Positions 1 through 11,606 of a stretch of 64,000 nt of DNA are shown here, piece by piece. The stretch covers positions 64,294,001 through 64,358,000 of the forward strand of contig CM114271.1 of NCBI GenBank assembly GCA_050084515.1. The letters are read 5' to 3'. Each line of letters starts with the position of its first letter. Positions within the stretch are counted from its first letter, which is position 1. This stretch comes from Blasia pusilla. Taxonomy: Eukaryota; Marchantiophyta; Marchantiopsida; Blasiales. The position numbers and the translations under genes are program-made. The notes under the pieces were generated by a model. The model had not been told where the DNA came from. It saw nothing but the letters and a program-made list of their open reading frames with translations, and made no database searches.

Positions 1-4
1 ACCT

Positions 5-1135
5 TTGGCAAGACATAAATGGGAGAAATCCACGGTTGCAGTTCTCACTGGGAGGTTCTTCTGGCCCAATATGAAAGAGGATGTTCCTCAATATGTGAAG
101 ACCTATGTGACCTGCCAAGCAAATAGGGTTTCTTATGATAAGAAACAAGGCTTGATGCAGCCTTTGTCGATTCTCGATATACTCTTGCAAAGAGTGAGTA
201 TGGACTTCATTACGAGTCTTTCGGAGTCTGAGGGATACAACACTATACTTATGATAGTTGATCGGTTTAGCAAGTTTGGGAGATTCATGCCAACGGTGGA
301 CTCTGCTATGGCCTATACGACTTCTCGATTGTTCTTGGATAGGTGGTGGCGCGCTCATGGGTTATCCATGAGTATTATTTCAGATCGGGATCCAAAGTTT
401 ACTAGTGATTTTTAGAAGCACTTATACAAAAGTTTTAGGACCAAGCTAATTTTCAATATCGTCTTCTACCCGCAAATGGATGGACAGATGGAAAAGGTAA
501 ACTTGATTGTGAATCAGCACTTAAAGCATTACGTAAGTGCGGATCAGTGAGATTGGGTGAAGTGGCTAAGTATGGCTAAGTACTGTTACAACTCGACCAA
601 ACATTCTACAACTGGAGAATCTCCATTTCTTTTGGCTTATGGATGTGAGCCAGAAGGGCCTCTTGACTTGGCCGTTTTGAAGGGTACTACATTGGCATAG
701 ACCCGACAAGCAACGGCGGAAGGTTTGTTAGTAGAGATGTGAGAACGGGAGGAGCGAGTAAAAGAATTCTTGCAAAGGATGAACTAAGGTACGTTAAGCA
801 TGCTAACAAGAGTTGGCGCCAATTGAGATTCCAAGTAGGGGAGCAAGTATGGTTGAGTGTGAAGAATCTCACTCTTCCGAAAGAGTTATCCGCAAAGCTA
901 TCTACCAAGTATGGTGGATCGTATGTGATCAAGGAAAATTAACCTATTTGAGGATGTGTAATTATTGAAGAAGTGTCTTGAAGATAATGTGCACCCCGAG
1001 TGAAGATAGGTGTTGAGACCGCGCGCAATCGGTAATTGTGAACAAATAATTTGACTTCAAGGTGGAGACCATCTTTCTTTCGAGGCATAGGGCCAATAAG
1101 TACGAGTACTTGATCAAGTGGAAGGCTACCATATG
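5..1135 (+). pseudogene. Ty3/gypsy integrase and chromodomain fragment
   Basis: This is the 3' half of a chromovirus-type gypsy pol gene, which would insert element cDNA into chromatin. The first open stretch (5-415) starts just after the His residues of the integrase zinc-binding domain and includes the CxxC part (TCQAN). It continues into the catalytic core with MDFI (first Asp), SDRDPKF (second Asp) and, after a stop at 412-415, DGQMEKVN (Glu). Readable pieces such as CYNSTKHSTTGESPFLLAYG follow to about 690, with several stops. Near 1050-1135 the frame reads DFKVETIFLSRHRANKYEY then LIKWKAT, matching the start of a chromodomain, the histone-binding tail of chromoviruses. No LTR was found for it. 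It is a dead relic truncated by the window edge; RT, protease and gag lie outside or are lost. Family assignment is firm, the chromodomain less so. Confidence 0.85.
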
Positions 1136-2709
1136 AAAGAGAGGTCTGGTAAGAGGAGAGGAAGAGAGGAAGAAAGAAGAGAGGAGAGAGAAAACTACCT
1201 TCAACCCAAAGAGATACTTTTTTTGAAGAGAGCTTCCTGTGGTTTGAAGAGAGTTTCCATTGGGTTGAAGAGTGGAATTTTTTTTGTGAACATTTTTGCA
1301 AATTTGTTGAATGTGTTTAGTCACTCCCACAGATTGGTTTTTTCTCTTCCACATTCTGGCAACCCGTTGGAATCCGACAGGTTGCAACTTGCACAAACTA
1401 AAGAAAAATGAAAAAAATCATTGAAATCATAAATGTGGAAAAAATCACTTTTTCCATCCAAGGTCTGAAAAAAATTCATCATTTATCCATGGCTGATTAG
1501 AGTTCAAGCTCATAGTGAACATTTTGGCACTTCAAATTACAATCAAAAACCTCATCCTCCATCCTCAAAGTGGTTTGTTTAAAATACTTTGCACTTCTTT
1601 GAAGGACAAAATTCGTTGGTGTATTCCTACTCCTACCTCCGACTCTCTTAAAAATACAAGCAACACATAGTACATGTGCTTACAAGGGAAATACCTTTTC
1701 CCACTTGTCTCTCTTTGGACAAAGTCATCACAAGAAGATGTGGGAAAGCAACAGATGGGTATCACATATACCCCTGTCACACTTAAATTCATAGTTGTTC
1801 GTGACCCAATACATCATTCCTATTCCATTGCCACTTTGAATATCTTTTGTGGCGATGATTTCCATGTTTGCCTCCCGAGCTGATGCAATTCATTTTGCTC
1901 TCTCCACCGTTGGCTTACAGGTTCTATTTCTCTTCACCCCATTTCTAGACTCGAACAGAAATAGTGGATTAAGATCATCCACCTTCTCCATGTACATGTT
2001 CACATCAATCTTGGGTTGAATCCAAAATGAAAAGGTCTTTGTTATGCGAACATGCTTTGAACTCCCTCCGTCTACGAGTCTGAAACCAACACTTGTAAGA
2101 TTGTCCATTTTTTCCTGAGAGCAATTGGTACCTGTAGAAATGGGCCAAATCATTGGGGTATTCCCTGGAGCTCCAATGGCAACCGGATAAGACTTTTGGA
2201 AAGCGCATGATTCATTTGGGCACAAGAAGTACTTCAATTGATCCCCACTTTTGGTAAAACGATCAAAGGTTTTCAACCCCCAGAAGCTTGGCATTGGTTG
2301 TCCTGTCCTTGTACAGTTCTTATTCAGGAAAGTGCCACATGCTCTCCTAATGTCATCCAATCCTGCCCTGCAAGTGGATCCACATTTGGGGTTGCTTCGA
2401 GAAATATGCCACCACTTGAGGTTGCAATCAACCTCAACGACCGGAATCCCATATTGTTTAACTACCCCCGAGATTGTATGTTGGGAAGTTCTAGCAACAG
2501 AGGGATTTTGAAATAAAACATTCACTAATTTTGCAGAAGGACCTTTACCTAGAATTTGGGAGCAATCTAGTGTCTTCGAATACCTGGGAAGGGTAATTTC
2601 ATCATCGAAATCAATCACTGGATTCTTTCCTCGATGTTGACGCTTGACTTGCCTGAAGTCAATATACTTATCAGGTCTCGAAGAGTCTTGTTCACACTTT
2701 TCTACTACT

Positions 2710-3072
2710 ATGTATATGGGACATATTGAAACACGCCCACGAGTGTCTCCACCAATGTGCACGTCTTTCTCGAGAGGAGTTCCATCTACGCACCAAATGA
2801 AGGCTTCCACATACAATTTCTCATCCCCACATGTGTATGGGACGTATTGAAACATGCCCATGAGTGTCCCCACCAATGTGCACGTCTTTCTCGAGAGGAG
2901 TTCCAGCTACGCACCAAATGAAGGCTTCCACATACAATTTCTCATCCCCACATGTGTATGGGACGTATTGAAACACGCCCACGAGTGTCCCCACCAATGT
3001 GCATGTCTTTCTCGAGAGGAGTTCTAGCTACGCACCAAATGAAGGCTTCCACATACAATTTCTCATCCCCAG
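2710..3072. repeat. Three-fold 121-bp tandem repeat
   Basis: Three near-identical units begin at 2710, 2831 and 2952, each opening with ATGTRTATGGGACRTATTG and ending in TTTCTCATCCCC. The duplicate locus has a single unit at about 62055-62175, so the expansion happened in this copy after the duplication. The period of 121 is not a multiple of three, so each added unit shifts the reading frame of the host exon. Confidence 0.9.
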
Positions 3073-3360
3073 ATCTAACAACAACTCTAACATAGAGCTT
3101 GTAAATCAAAGGGCCCTTTCCCTTGGTTACGCTTTTTGTGAGGAAGATGTGGGATGTTGTTGATTGTAGCATTGCTCTTGCCTGGTCTTGTTGGCATGCC
3201 TCAACTAGAGATATGTTTTGACATGTTTAAGATGACCTCCAAGAGGAATTGACACTCTCGACTCCACTTGCGTTGGGATGTAGGGCATTTTTGTGAATGT
3301 TAAGTCCCTGCACATGAAAACTTGTCAATTGAGGGAGGGAACGCCTAAGTGTTCAATGCT

Positions 3361-4063
3361 TGCAATCCTTTGGAATCTGACGGGTTGCAAGAAGCATCGA
3401 GTTGAAAACAACCAACCTGTCAATAAGATGTATGAATAGAACTTGGACACGACGGGTGCCCGAAAACTACCAACGGGGGAGTGGTTTCGACGCATTGTAG
3501 CGTGTAATTTGCAAGACAAGCACCAAACCGTTGGACTTTGATGGGTTGCAAGTAGAACATTTTTGAAAAAATCCGCTTGCAATCCATATGCAAACGACTT
3601 TTCTCTACCAATGTTCTTGCAACCCGTCAGAATCCGACGAGTTGCAAGATGATTTTTTCTCGCAAAAAGTAACTTGCAACCCGTCGGATTTCAACGGGTT
3701 GCAAGATGAACTTTTTTCATAAAAAAATTACAACCCGTCGGAATCCAACGGGTTGCAAGAAGAAATTTTTCCGCAAAAAAGTAACTTGCAACCCGTCGGA
3801 TTCTGACGGTTTGCAAGATGATTTTTTTTCAGAAAAAAATTGCAACCCGTTGGAATCCGACAGTTTGCAAGAACTTTTTCTGCAAAAAAAAAAACTGGCA
3901 ACCCGTCCGATTCTAACGGGTTGCAAGGTAAACTTTTTTCACCAAAAAATAGCTCACAACCCGTCGGATTCGGATAGTCTGCAATATAATACATTCTGTC
4001 GGTTCCGACGGGTTGCTTTACCTACCTATTTTACAACCCATATGATTTCGACAGATTGTAACC
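3361..4063. repeat. Palindrome array A (about 11 units, 56-bp period)
   Basis: Imperfect 33-bp palindromes with half-site CTTGCAACCCGTCGGA lie at about 3361, 3525, 3614, 3673, 3728, 3785, 3841, 3897, 3956, 3995 and 4029. From 3614 on they are spaced 55-59 bp apart. The 22-26 bp spacers are T-runs followed by A-runs (TTTTTTC...AAAAAA), so each spacer is itself weakly self-complementary. The array fills the inferred intron of the SWIM gene copy 1. A transcript would be a string of hairpins. Confidence 0.9.
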
Positions 4064-4499
4064 TCACACTTGGACCACATACTTGGAAAAATTGGAGAAA
4101 ACTCACATGCCGCATAAAGTTTCCCCACTGCCTCATACAGACGGTCCACCAACTGAGCTACGAACACAACTCTTGGTATTTCCTCTCAATTGTATGCTTT
4201 CTCCACCACACATGAAGCTCTACATGGCACTCCATGGCTTGTTTCAAGATTTTGCTATCCTTGCAACGTTGAAGTAGAGCTACATGCTCTGTTCTCTTAG
4301 TCTCCTTGATGCAAGATTTTGTGTAGCAAGCAACGGATTGTTGCCAATGGAAAACATACGATCTTTCCCTTTCTAGTTGAATTGCGCCCTCCCCCCCAAC
4401 TAAACACTTCCTTGATAGTAATCCATCCAGATTGGGTATTGTTCGCTCTTTATTTATTATCTCTTTTCCTAAAGTTTGGCGGTCCAACTTTAGGAAAAG

Positions 4500-7340
4500 A
4501 GATGAGAAATAAAAGATGGGATTAGAAAAGTAAAGTAGTGGGGTAGATGCTTTAATAAAACAAAAGCAAAAGTAGTCTTGGTTGGTGGCTAGGGTTGGTG
4601 GGGTAGTTTGGAAGATATGAAGGGAGTAAAAGAGGATATTTTGGAAGAGATAAGAGGTAATCTGCTTGTGTCAAAATGTGATTGGCTAAGCCTTGCGAGG
4701 AAGCCATGTGACACAAGATAAGATTAGCCCTATTTCATACTCTTGTGGATCCCTTGTGAGTTTATAAAGAAGAGGGACCTTCAAGGGTTCATCACCTTCT
4801 ACTTCACATCTTGAGATTCTCGTGTCACTCTTGAGAGTATGGCTTTGGGATTTCTTGCTCTTCCAATGAGAGTGGATTACCCCTCTTGGGAGAGTAACTT
4901 GACCATGGTCTAGTCTTCGAGAGGTTTCTAGAGTGTGGTATGAGTGGAGATGAGAGACTTGTCACCTTAGATGAGTTTAGTTATACTAGAAATAGATGAT
5001 GGTTTGGTTTGTTATTTTCCTAACAGTGGATTACCCCTATTGGGAGAGCAACTCCGCGTGATCCCATTCTAGAGGAGAGTAGAGGATATTTGTCAAGTAT
5101 GGATAGGGGTGGAGCACGAGTTGTGCCCAATTTTCCTTTCCTTAATGCGTACCATGTCAAGATTCTCTTTCTAGATAGGCACTAGTTCACTCGCTATCTA
5201 GTTTATCATTTTGGGAACGCGTTCATGAACCAAATCATGCAATCTCGAACTCCGGTGATTCTTCCTATAGTCACGTACGGAAGGAACTGGGATTGCACTT
5301 TGTATGTCCTTATATAGCTATCCATGGACGTCAATAGGCGTGCTTGAGTAGGATTTAGGGTGCTATTTATGCTATTTTTCTTCTCTACAAACGTAAAGTA
5401 GTTTACAAGAACTTCACACTTAGGAATTTCGCAATTCCATGTTATGAAGAAGTGATCGCCTCGGCACTTCGATTTGTAATTCCTATCATGAAAGAATGGA
5501 GGGTTTACATAATAATTGTGTACTAAAAAAGGAGAAATTCTTATAGAGTTTGACTTGCATCAACCACGACTGTTGCAACTAGAAGGTCCACCTTTACTCG
5601 AAAAAAGGCTCTTGTAATGTATAAGAGTTTCTATTTTACAGTCATTTACTAAGTTTGATCCCCAAGAGGATCATTGTTTGATGAAAAGAGAGTTCGAAAT
5701 TACAATTTTTTTGTAATAGTTGTATTTAAATATGTATGATTTATATTCAATGTCTTATCAATATCTTCGGATCTTTCTTAGTACCAAAGTTTCTTTTCTC
5801 AATTCTCTCTAGTGAAGTTGACAGCATGCTCACATAGATTTCCTCTCGATATCAAAAAACCTCACAGAGACCTCAACATGAAAGCTAGCTTCTCCTACTT
5901 TCGGAACTCAGTCCGTCTTGGTAGGCTACTCTATGTCAAACAGATTTCCTACAACTCTATGTTGATTATTCCATTGATGAGAAAGGTTCGCCTGATTCAC
6001 TCTTCACTCTGCAGACCCAAAAATAATACTCAGACATAAGCATCGCACATCAGAATGAATGAATGATTGCTTTACTACTCCATCAAGAATGAGAAAGCTT
6101 CAAAAGTGTATACAAGCTCGAGAGGGTACTACTCCCTTGCTCGGACCATTCCTACAACATGAGGATTTTGTAAGAGAATGATGATGATAGCTACTTCTAT
6201 GCTTCTTAAATACTCTCTGAAGGAGGAGTGATCCAAAGATTTGAAGCAATTTTGATGAAGTTGGTGTCTCTTCAACATTTGTAACTACCTAGATCTATGG
6301 TGCTCTTTTCTTTTCCTAAGATCCCTGTGAAAACGCATAACAAAACTGTCATAACTACCAATCTGATACAAAGGGTTGCGTCTTTTCCTATTCTAACTAT
6401 GTGTCGCTTGAAATCATTGTCAATCTTAGGTTCGCTTCGCTGCTAAGTTTGGACCTCTTTTGCTTCGCTTGAGGACGAAGCTCTTTCTCCTGATCTGAGG
6501 ACGAAGCGCTCCATTCTTTGTTCTTGTTCCAGGTGCTTCGTTCAAGAGCAAAGTACCTCTTTCTCTCCTTTTTCTTCATGCTTCGTTATGCTTTGTTATG
6601 CTTCGTTATGGAGCGAAGCACTTCATAGAGAGAGCTTAATAGAGCTTCACAGAGTTTCACAGAGCTTCAATGAGCTTTGTTGTCCTTCCGCAGCTTCTTC
6701 GTTATTTTATTCTCCTCTCCTCTTAGGCAAATCCTTGATTTTCTATCTCTCTGCCTTGTCCTTGGAGCTTCATGATTCACTTTAATCTTACTCATTCCTC
6801 TCCATAATAATATATAATAATCATAATGTATATACAAGTCTTCATTGAATAAAAAGATGTATTTCTTCAAAAGTACAAAATTGTGGGTATCACACCTCTC
6901 GACACAACAACACTCTAACACAGAAAGGGGAGGCTTGAAAATAAGGATATCAATGGCAACCGGCAGTATGGTCGTACCCACGGCGTAAGGAGTTTCTGCA
7001 GTTTTGGGAGGAAATTGGGAAGTATTCACGACTCCGTCCCACTCGAGGAAAGGGCATCTTGGACTTTTGCACTCTAAGGCTCCAACCCATTCGCGACAAG
7101 ACACAATCCAAGGACCACATGGGATTGAAGCGCTTATCCGTTGGTGATTGGTGATAGTCCAAGTTTTGGTCCATACCCTTCAAGCGGCCTCCATCTTTCT
7201 TCCGAGCAGGAGTGATAAGTGGAGGAGGCTAAAAAATGTTATTTCCATCATACGTTGCTGGCAACTCATCCGCGATAATGTGCTTGAACAATTTCAAGGG
7301 AAGAAAAGAAAGCAAAGAATTCCCCAAAACTCGAAGTAGG
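4500..7340. other. Intergenic, no gene recognised
   Basis: No coding frame here is supported. At 4740-5560 the sequence has an LTR-like character: a TATAAAGAAGAGGGA motif at about 4761 and two copies of a GTGGATTACCCCT-TTGGGAGAG segment (about 4871 and 5027). No second long copy exists in the window to prove an LTR. Between about 6430 and 6680 a CTTCGCT/AGCGAAG word recurs many times, including TGCTTCGTTATG three times. On the minus strand at 6900-7180 a frame with SCREWVGALECKSPRCPFLE reads as protein-like but could not be assigned. Confidence 0.5.
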
Positions 7341-7345
7341 AATGA

Positions 7346-7854
7346 CTAAGCAGATGTTGGATTTGACATGTTTCCAACAGATCTTGTGAGATCAACGACA
7401 TCGAGAATAGCCACACCTTCAACCGCGATGTTCCGAGCTTGTGAGTTTGGAGTCCATGCTAGATCAGCCGAAGAAACCGTGCCAAACGTGAAGCATGGAG
7501 CACTTGAAGGTTTCGGACCGTCTTCATTAGATGTAGTGGTGATCAAAGATAGGCCATAAGCTTTGAATTGTCCATTGGAGTAGGGTAAGAGGTTCCACAC
7601 TTTGGAGCCTCCAATTTCCGGTTGGATTGTTTCACCAATCACATAATCCGTCCCATCAACCTTGACATCCTTGGATACAAAGATGGTTCCAATCTAAAGA
7701 AGAAATCAAAGTGAAAGGAAATGTTCTTCGACAATTACATAAATGTCACTAGGTTGGGCTGAAATTATCTTCAATTGAGGAAGGCCCGCTAGATGAATGC
7801 CACATGTGAGCTTCACATAATTGTCCATTTGGGTCAGACCGAAGAATGATTGCC
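7346..7854 (-). CDS. Hypothetical protein exons (unrecognised)
   Basis: Two minus-strand open segments look like consecutive exons. The first (about 7854-7739) reads FFGLTQMDNYVKLTCGIHLA and is preceded by CTATCTAG, a good acceptor. It is followed by GTAATTG, a possible donor, and a short intron ending in TTCTTTAG. The second (7693-7346) reads IGTIFVSKDVKVDGTDYVIG and runs about 115 codons to a stop. Composition is protein-like (Gly/Asp turns, alternating hydrophobics) and there is no low-complexity bias. No domain was recognised. Exon borders, the true start and the downstream continuation are uncertain, and the splice phase was not proved. It may be a gene fragment. Confidence 0.3.
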
Positions 7855-8054
7855 TAGATAGAGGAATAAGAATGAGAATAAGAATGAGAATATTGAATTT
7901 ATAGTGAACAGTATCCGTTAAAATTCTGACTCAATATGTCTGACATGCAGTTGGTAGTTAGGTTGAACCATCGCCAACTGACCGGACTGGCTAGAAAGGA
8001 ATATTCGGACATCCTTGTTGATGACTAGTGGGAAAAGATTTGCTAGGGCTCCTT

Positions 8055-8651
8055 CAACCCGTGGGAATCCGACGGGTTAAATAGCCAAAGAGCTCGTAGG
8101 ATTATGGTGGGGCAAAGAGCCAAAGAGTCCGACAGGTTGGAAGGTAGAGTGTAGGGGAACGCCAACCCGTCGGGGTCCAATGGGTAAGAAACCCTCAAGA
8201 AAGATGTCAACGCTACGAACCATTGCAGTTCGATGGTTTGAATATAGTTTGGATGGGATGGTACCACCCGTCGAATTTTGTCCGTTCCTATTCCATGGGA
8301 AAGATCTGCCAGAGAAAGATTGCAAAAATGACGAGACTCAAAACGGCGGTCCCCGCGGTCCAAGCCGTCCGACTCCGACGGGTTCCACATGGACCATCCT
8401 GCCTGACTCCCACAAGTCATCTGACTCCCAAGGTTTGCGAGAGCTGGGTAGGAATATCCCCCGAGCAACCCATCGGACTCCGACGGTTTGCACCTGTTAG
8501 GGAGCTTGGGTCCCGTGCAACCCGTCGGAGTCCGATTGGTTGCACGAGTCAGGCTGAATGGTTCCCGGGCAACCAGTCGGAGTCCGATGGGTTGCTGGAA
8601 CTGGGCAGGATGAATAGTCCCCGTGTAATCCGTCAGAGTCTGACGGGTCAC
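8055..8651. repeat. Palindrome cluster B
   Basis: Units of the same palindrome family lie at about 8055-8078, 8161-8188, 8464-8491, 8515-8545, 8568-8596 and 8622-8651, with half-units near 8125, 8364 and 8400. The centre base is C or G (GGACTCC/GGAGTCC), unlike the A/T centre of the SWIM-gene arrays. The cluster lies immediately upstream of the inferred promoter of the ParB-like gene. Spacers are GC-richer than in array A and not periodic. Confidence 0.85.
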
Positions 8652-8764
8652 AGCCAACCCACTTGGAACATGCAGGGTAACGGTCCACCATCTTACAACC
8701 GGTCCCCAGTCGTGCACCAATAGTCCACCATTGCACCAATGGTTGAGTCCAATGGCTCCGAAAG

Positions 8765-8770
8765 TATATA
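8765..8770 (+). promoter_or_regulatory. Candidate TATA box
   Basis: AGTATATAAGGA is a close match to a plant TATA box and lies about 120 bp upstream of the first ATG (8887) of the ParB-like gene. That leaves room for a start site near 8795-8800 and a 5' UTR of about 90 bases. The palindrome cluster just upstream would then sit in the proximal promoter. No transcript evidence is available. Confidence 0.45.
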
Positions 8771-9838
8771 AGGACTACTTTTGAGGCTTTTCATTTTTCC
8801 ATTCTACGGTTTTCCGCGCTGCTTTCAGCTCCTCTATTCACACGACTACAAAAACTCACTTTCCAATTACTCGGACATTTTGACGAATGGTCGTTGTCTC
8901 TTCATTTGCGAGTGTTGAGATCATGGAGATCTTGAAAGGAGAAGGAGAAGAGTCTTCTACATCTCAGAACCCCGCTGAAGAATTTGAGATGTTTGCAATT
9001 GAAGAGTTTCCAATGGACTTGCCTGATGAAGCTCTAGAGCAGCTCGCTGGACTTGACATCGACCCAATTTTCGAGCGGGTAAGCAGTGTTCTATATTTCT
9101 CTCTACATTGCATTACTTCCAGTCCTTATGAAAATTTTAATTGACAGTGGTGACATTCACGCAGGCGGTGAAGCAGATGGCACTTGTGGAGGGCCTGAAT
9201 GCCCCAAGGATTCCTCTCTGCCAACTCCGAACGATGGAATACGTTCAAGAAATCCAATCCGAGGAAGACATTGACAAGTTGAAGCAGTCTATGGCAACAA
9301 CTTTAGACGTTGATAGCTTCCCACCTTTCTATGTTCAACCCTAGGGGATGTCACTAGCTCAAAAGTCGACAGTAACGTTTGTCCAACTTAAGAGTAATTT
9401 CAATGCCATCGGCGAAAAAATTTCAGCATTTAGTCGAACTTAGGCAAGGAAGGGGTTAATTCTGATTTTGGTTGTTAATGTAAATAAGGTAGCATCAAAT
9501 CTACAAAAAAAGTCAATTTTTTTGTTCAAAGTTGAAAGGGTAGGGTTAAATCCCCTTTGCCACGTGTCACTCTCCTATTGGTCTATATATATAAATTGGA
9601 ATTAATATGTATGATATTTTCCTAATGAATATAACATCAATTTTAAAAAATTCTAAAGTTATAAATATTCAAAAGTAGGGAAGTACGTGACTCTTGAAAG
9701 ATCTTCCCACCGACATAAGACTATTAATCTACTAATCTTAAAACATATGCTCCAAGACTAAAACTATGATTAAAGTAATAAAACAAGATTAATTCCTAGC
9801 TTCATCTTAAACTACAAATTTTTTTAGCCTTTGGACAG

Positions 9839-10470
9839 AGCTCAAAAATTTTAAGGGCTGGTCCATAGTGATGCATGCATCATTTTGAACGGTGCAGATC
9901 TTTCAACTTACGCTCCAAGATTAAGGAAACAATGGAAGACCTCATTTGTCATTCTCCATTTTTAATTCAACCTCTAGAAGGTCAATTGGAGAAATTTCTT
10001 TCTCCCTTGGTTTATCAGGCCCAAGGACATTTGTCGACAAAGTTTTTGTATTTATGGCATTGTGGAAGAAAACAAAGGTGAGAATGAGGAGAAGAAAGAT
10101 AAAGAAGAGGAGTGGAAGTGTCGATGCACTCGGTATTTCGTAGTTTTCATCCTTGATCTTTGTCCAACAATATATTATACTGTCGGATTGAGCTCAAACT
10201 TGAAGGGCTAGTCCCTAGTAATTCATACATTATTGTGAACGGTTTAGATCTATCAACGTAAGGTCCAAGCAAGGAAACAATGGAAGACCACATTTGTCGT
10301 TCTCTATTTTTAATTCAACCTCTAGAAGGGCATGTGGAGAAAGTTTTTCCCCCCTAGATTTATCAGGCCTAAGGACATTTCTCGACAAAGTTTTGTCATT
10401 TATGGCATTGTGGAAGAAAACAAAGGTGAGAATGAGGAGAAGAAAGAGGAAGAAGAGGAGAGGAAAAACA
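9839..10470. repeat. Diverged tandem duplication (offset about 354 bp)
   Basis: Segments 9839-10110 and 10190-10465 share long stretches such as GGAAACAATGGAAGACC, TTTTTAATTCAACCTCTAGA and GGCATTGTGGAAGAAAACAA. Each ends in a purine-rich AGAATGAGGAGAAGAAAG run. It lies within the inferred interrupted region of the ParB-like gene and is probably unclassified repeat DNA; no protein family was recognised. Confidence 0.8.
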
Positions 10471-10479
10471 GAGTGTGTA

Positions 10480-11225
10480 TCATAATCAAATCAACGTAAG
10501 AGGATCATTGGCTTCTTCTAATAGCATTCCTCATTGCTTATTGGATTTGGGAGCGGATTGCTAAGTATTATTTAAAGAAGATGTGCCTATAGGAAGAACT
10601 AGATCTATAGTAGATGCTAGCACATCTACAAGATTAGTGCCTTGGATTGGAAGAGTATAATAAATTCAAAAGAAGTATGGTAGTAAGTGGGGTAGGTGTA
10701 GAGAAGTCATTGATTTGGAACATAGAATGGCTACAAACATAGAGTGTTTGTAGAGTTGTGTTCAATTGGTTTAGGCCGATAGGACCGATCAAAGATTTGA
10801 AATATGCTTATGATACAAATGATTTAGTTAAAGGGTACATCTATTTTATGTCTTGTGACAATGAGTGTAGATTTTTAATCTAGAAATATTGTGTGGCATT
10901 TACATCCCCATGAAAAATCTGTATTAGATAAACATATGAGGCGATTTGAACCTCCATTTTAATAAGTAAAAGTTTCTATTATCTCCATGTATCTTTTTTT
11001 TAAAATGCAAATATAGCATTCCAAGACACAAATCAAATTTAGTTTTGAAAGTACATACCAAGTAATATGGCGACCAAAATTTCAAGAACTTTTAGTCAAA
11101 TTAATCAAGGTAGTGTCATATACCAATAAAGTTCATTTAAGATTATTTTTTATTCATTATATTTATAGTTTGTTGACTACAAAAAATCCTTTTTTTTTAA
11201 AGGGGTAGAAGGGGGGGGGGCAGAC
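10480..11225. other. Non-coding, nothing recognised
   Basis: This is AT-rich sequence with no open frame of note and no motif I can assign. It ends in a poly-T/poly-G run (TTTTTTTTAAAGGGG...GGGGGGGGGG at about 11188-11220), which is a likely low-complexity or assembly-sensitive spot just before the DGNH exon. Confidence 0.4.
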
Positions 11226-11606
11226 GTGGTATTAGAGGTGTATGAAGTGTGACATCTCGAGGTTCAACCGTATGATGAGCATGGAACCCACGCTTTGGTA
11301 ACGGAGGAAGATCTGGAGAGTCTGGATGCTTTTTGGAGGCTGAGGGACGTGGAGTTCCGGAAGGCAGTGGCAAGAACCCAATACAAGTGGATGCACAACT
11401 TTTACTTCTTCATATGGGATGGAAACCACTGATTCATGGCGTAGTCGCAGTTTGCAACGGGCGACCAAACTCCCTTGAGGCTCATTTCTGCGTGAGGGCG
11501 GTGGTCCTCCATCCCTACTCGAATCATATGGCCATAGTGGAGATGGCCATGCACTCCATGAACACGTAAGTATCCTGAAACTTTTTTCCTAAATATGAAT
11601 CGGTTT

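Larger units (their letters stand above)
1190..4440. repeat. Segmental duplication, copy 1
   Basis: This block aligns by eye with 60215-63380 in the same orientation. Shared landmarks are the AACTACCTTCAACCCAA stretch at the left edge, the SWIM-finger coding region, the exon region with GGAGTTCCAGCTACGCAC, the palindrome-filled intron, and the exon encoding the HVALLQRCKDSK segment. Copy 1 has a three-fold 121-bp repeat that copy 2 lacks. Copy 2 has a solo LTR and an internal deletion of about 290 bp that copy 1 lacks. Similarity ends near 4440 here, while copy 2 runs on into a further exon. A lone palindrome unit also sits at 1359-1390. Confidence 0.85.
1565..4475 (-). pseudogene. SWIM zinc-finger protein gene, copy 1 (broken)
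   Basis: This minus-strand gene relic reads from about 4475 down to 1565. An upstream exon (about 4475-4085) contains HVALLQRCKDSKILKQAMEC and HVWWRKHTIE. An intron packed with palindromes follows (about 4065-3360). Exons between 3170 and 1890 contain KGKGPLIYKLYVRVVVRSGD and VEVDCNLKWWHISRSNPKCG. The last part has a CSCDDFV...FPCKH pattern at about 1690-1750. This is the CxCx(n)CxH signature of SWIM fingers, found in FAR1/MULE-type and other plant DNA- or protein-binding proteins. Copy 1 has a TGA at about 1888-1890, a frameshift near 1790 that separates the SWIM part, and a frame-breaking 121-bp triplication. The rest of the protein is not recognised; its Cys/His-rich middle could be a second zinc site. 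It is non-functional as read. Confidence 0.6.

Noticed and set aside
3614-3986. CRISPR array
   Set aside because: Regular repeats and spacers are present, but the DNA is eukaryotic, the repeats are imperfect palindromes that vary from unit to unit, the spacers are low-complexity T/A runs and no cas gene is near.
3706-4215. 169-codon plus-strand frame with CNPSDSDGLQ-like repeats
   Set aside because: It is a translation of palindrome array A; the repeated peptide follows from the repeated DNA and not from a protein repeat family.
8043-8739. Long opposing open frames at 8.0-8.7 kb
   Set aside because: They translate the palindrome units (recurring PSDSDGL / SPTGC-like words) and are open on both strands because the repeats are self-complementary.
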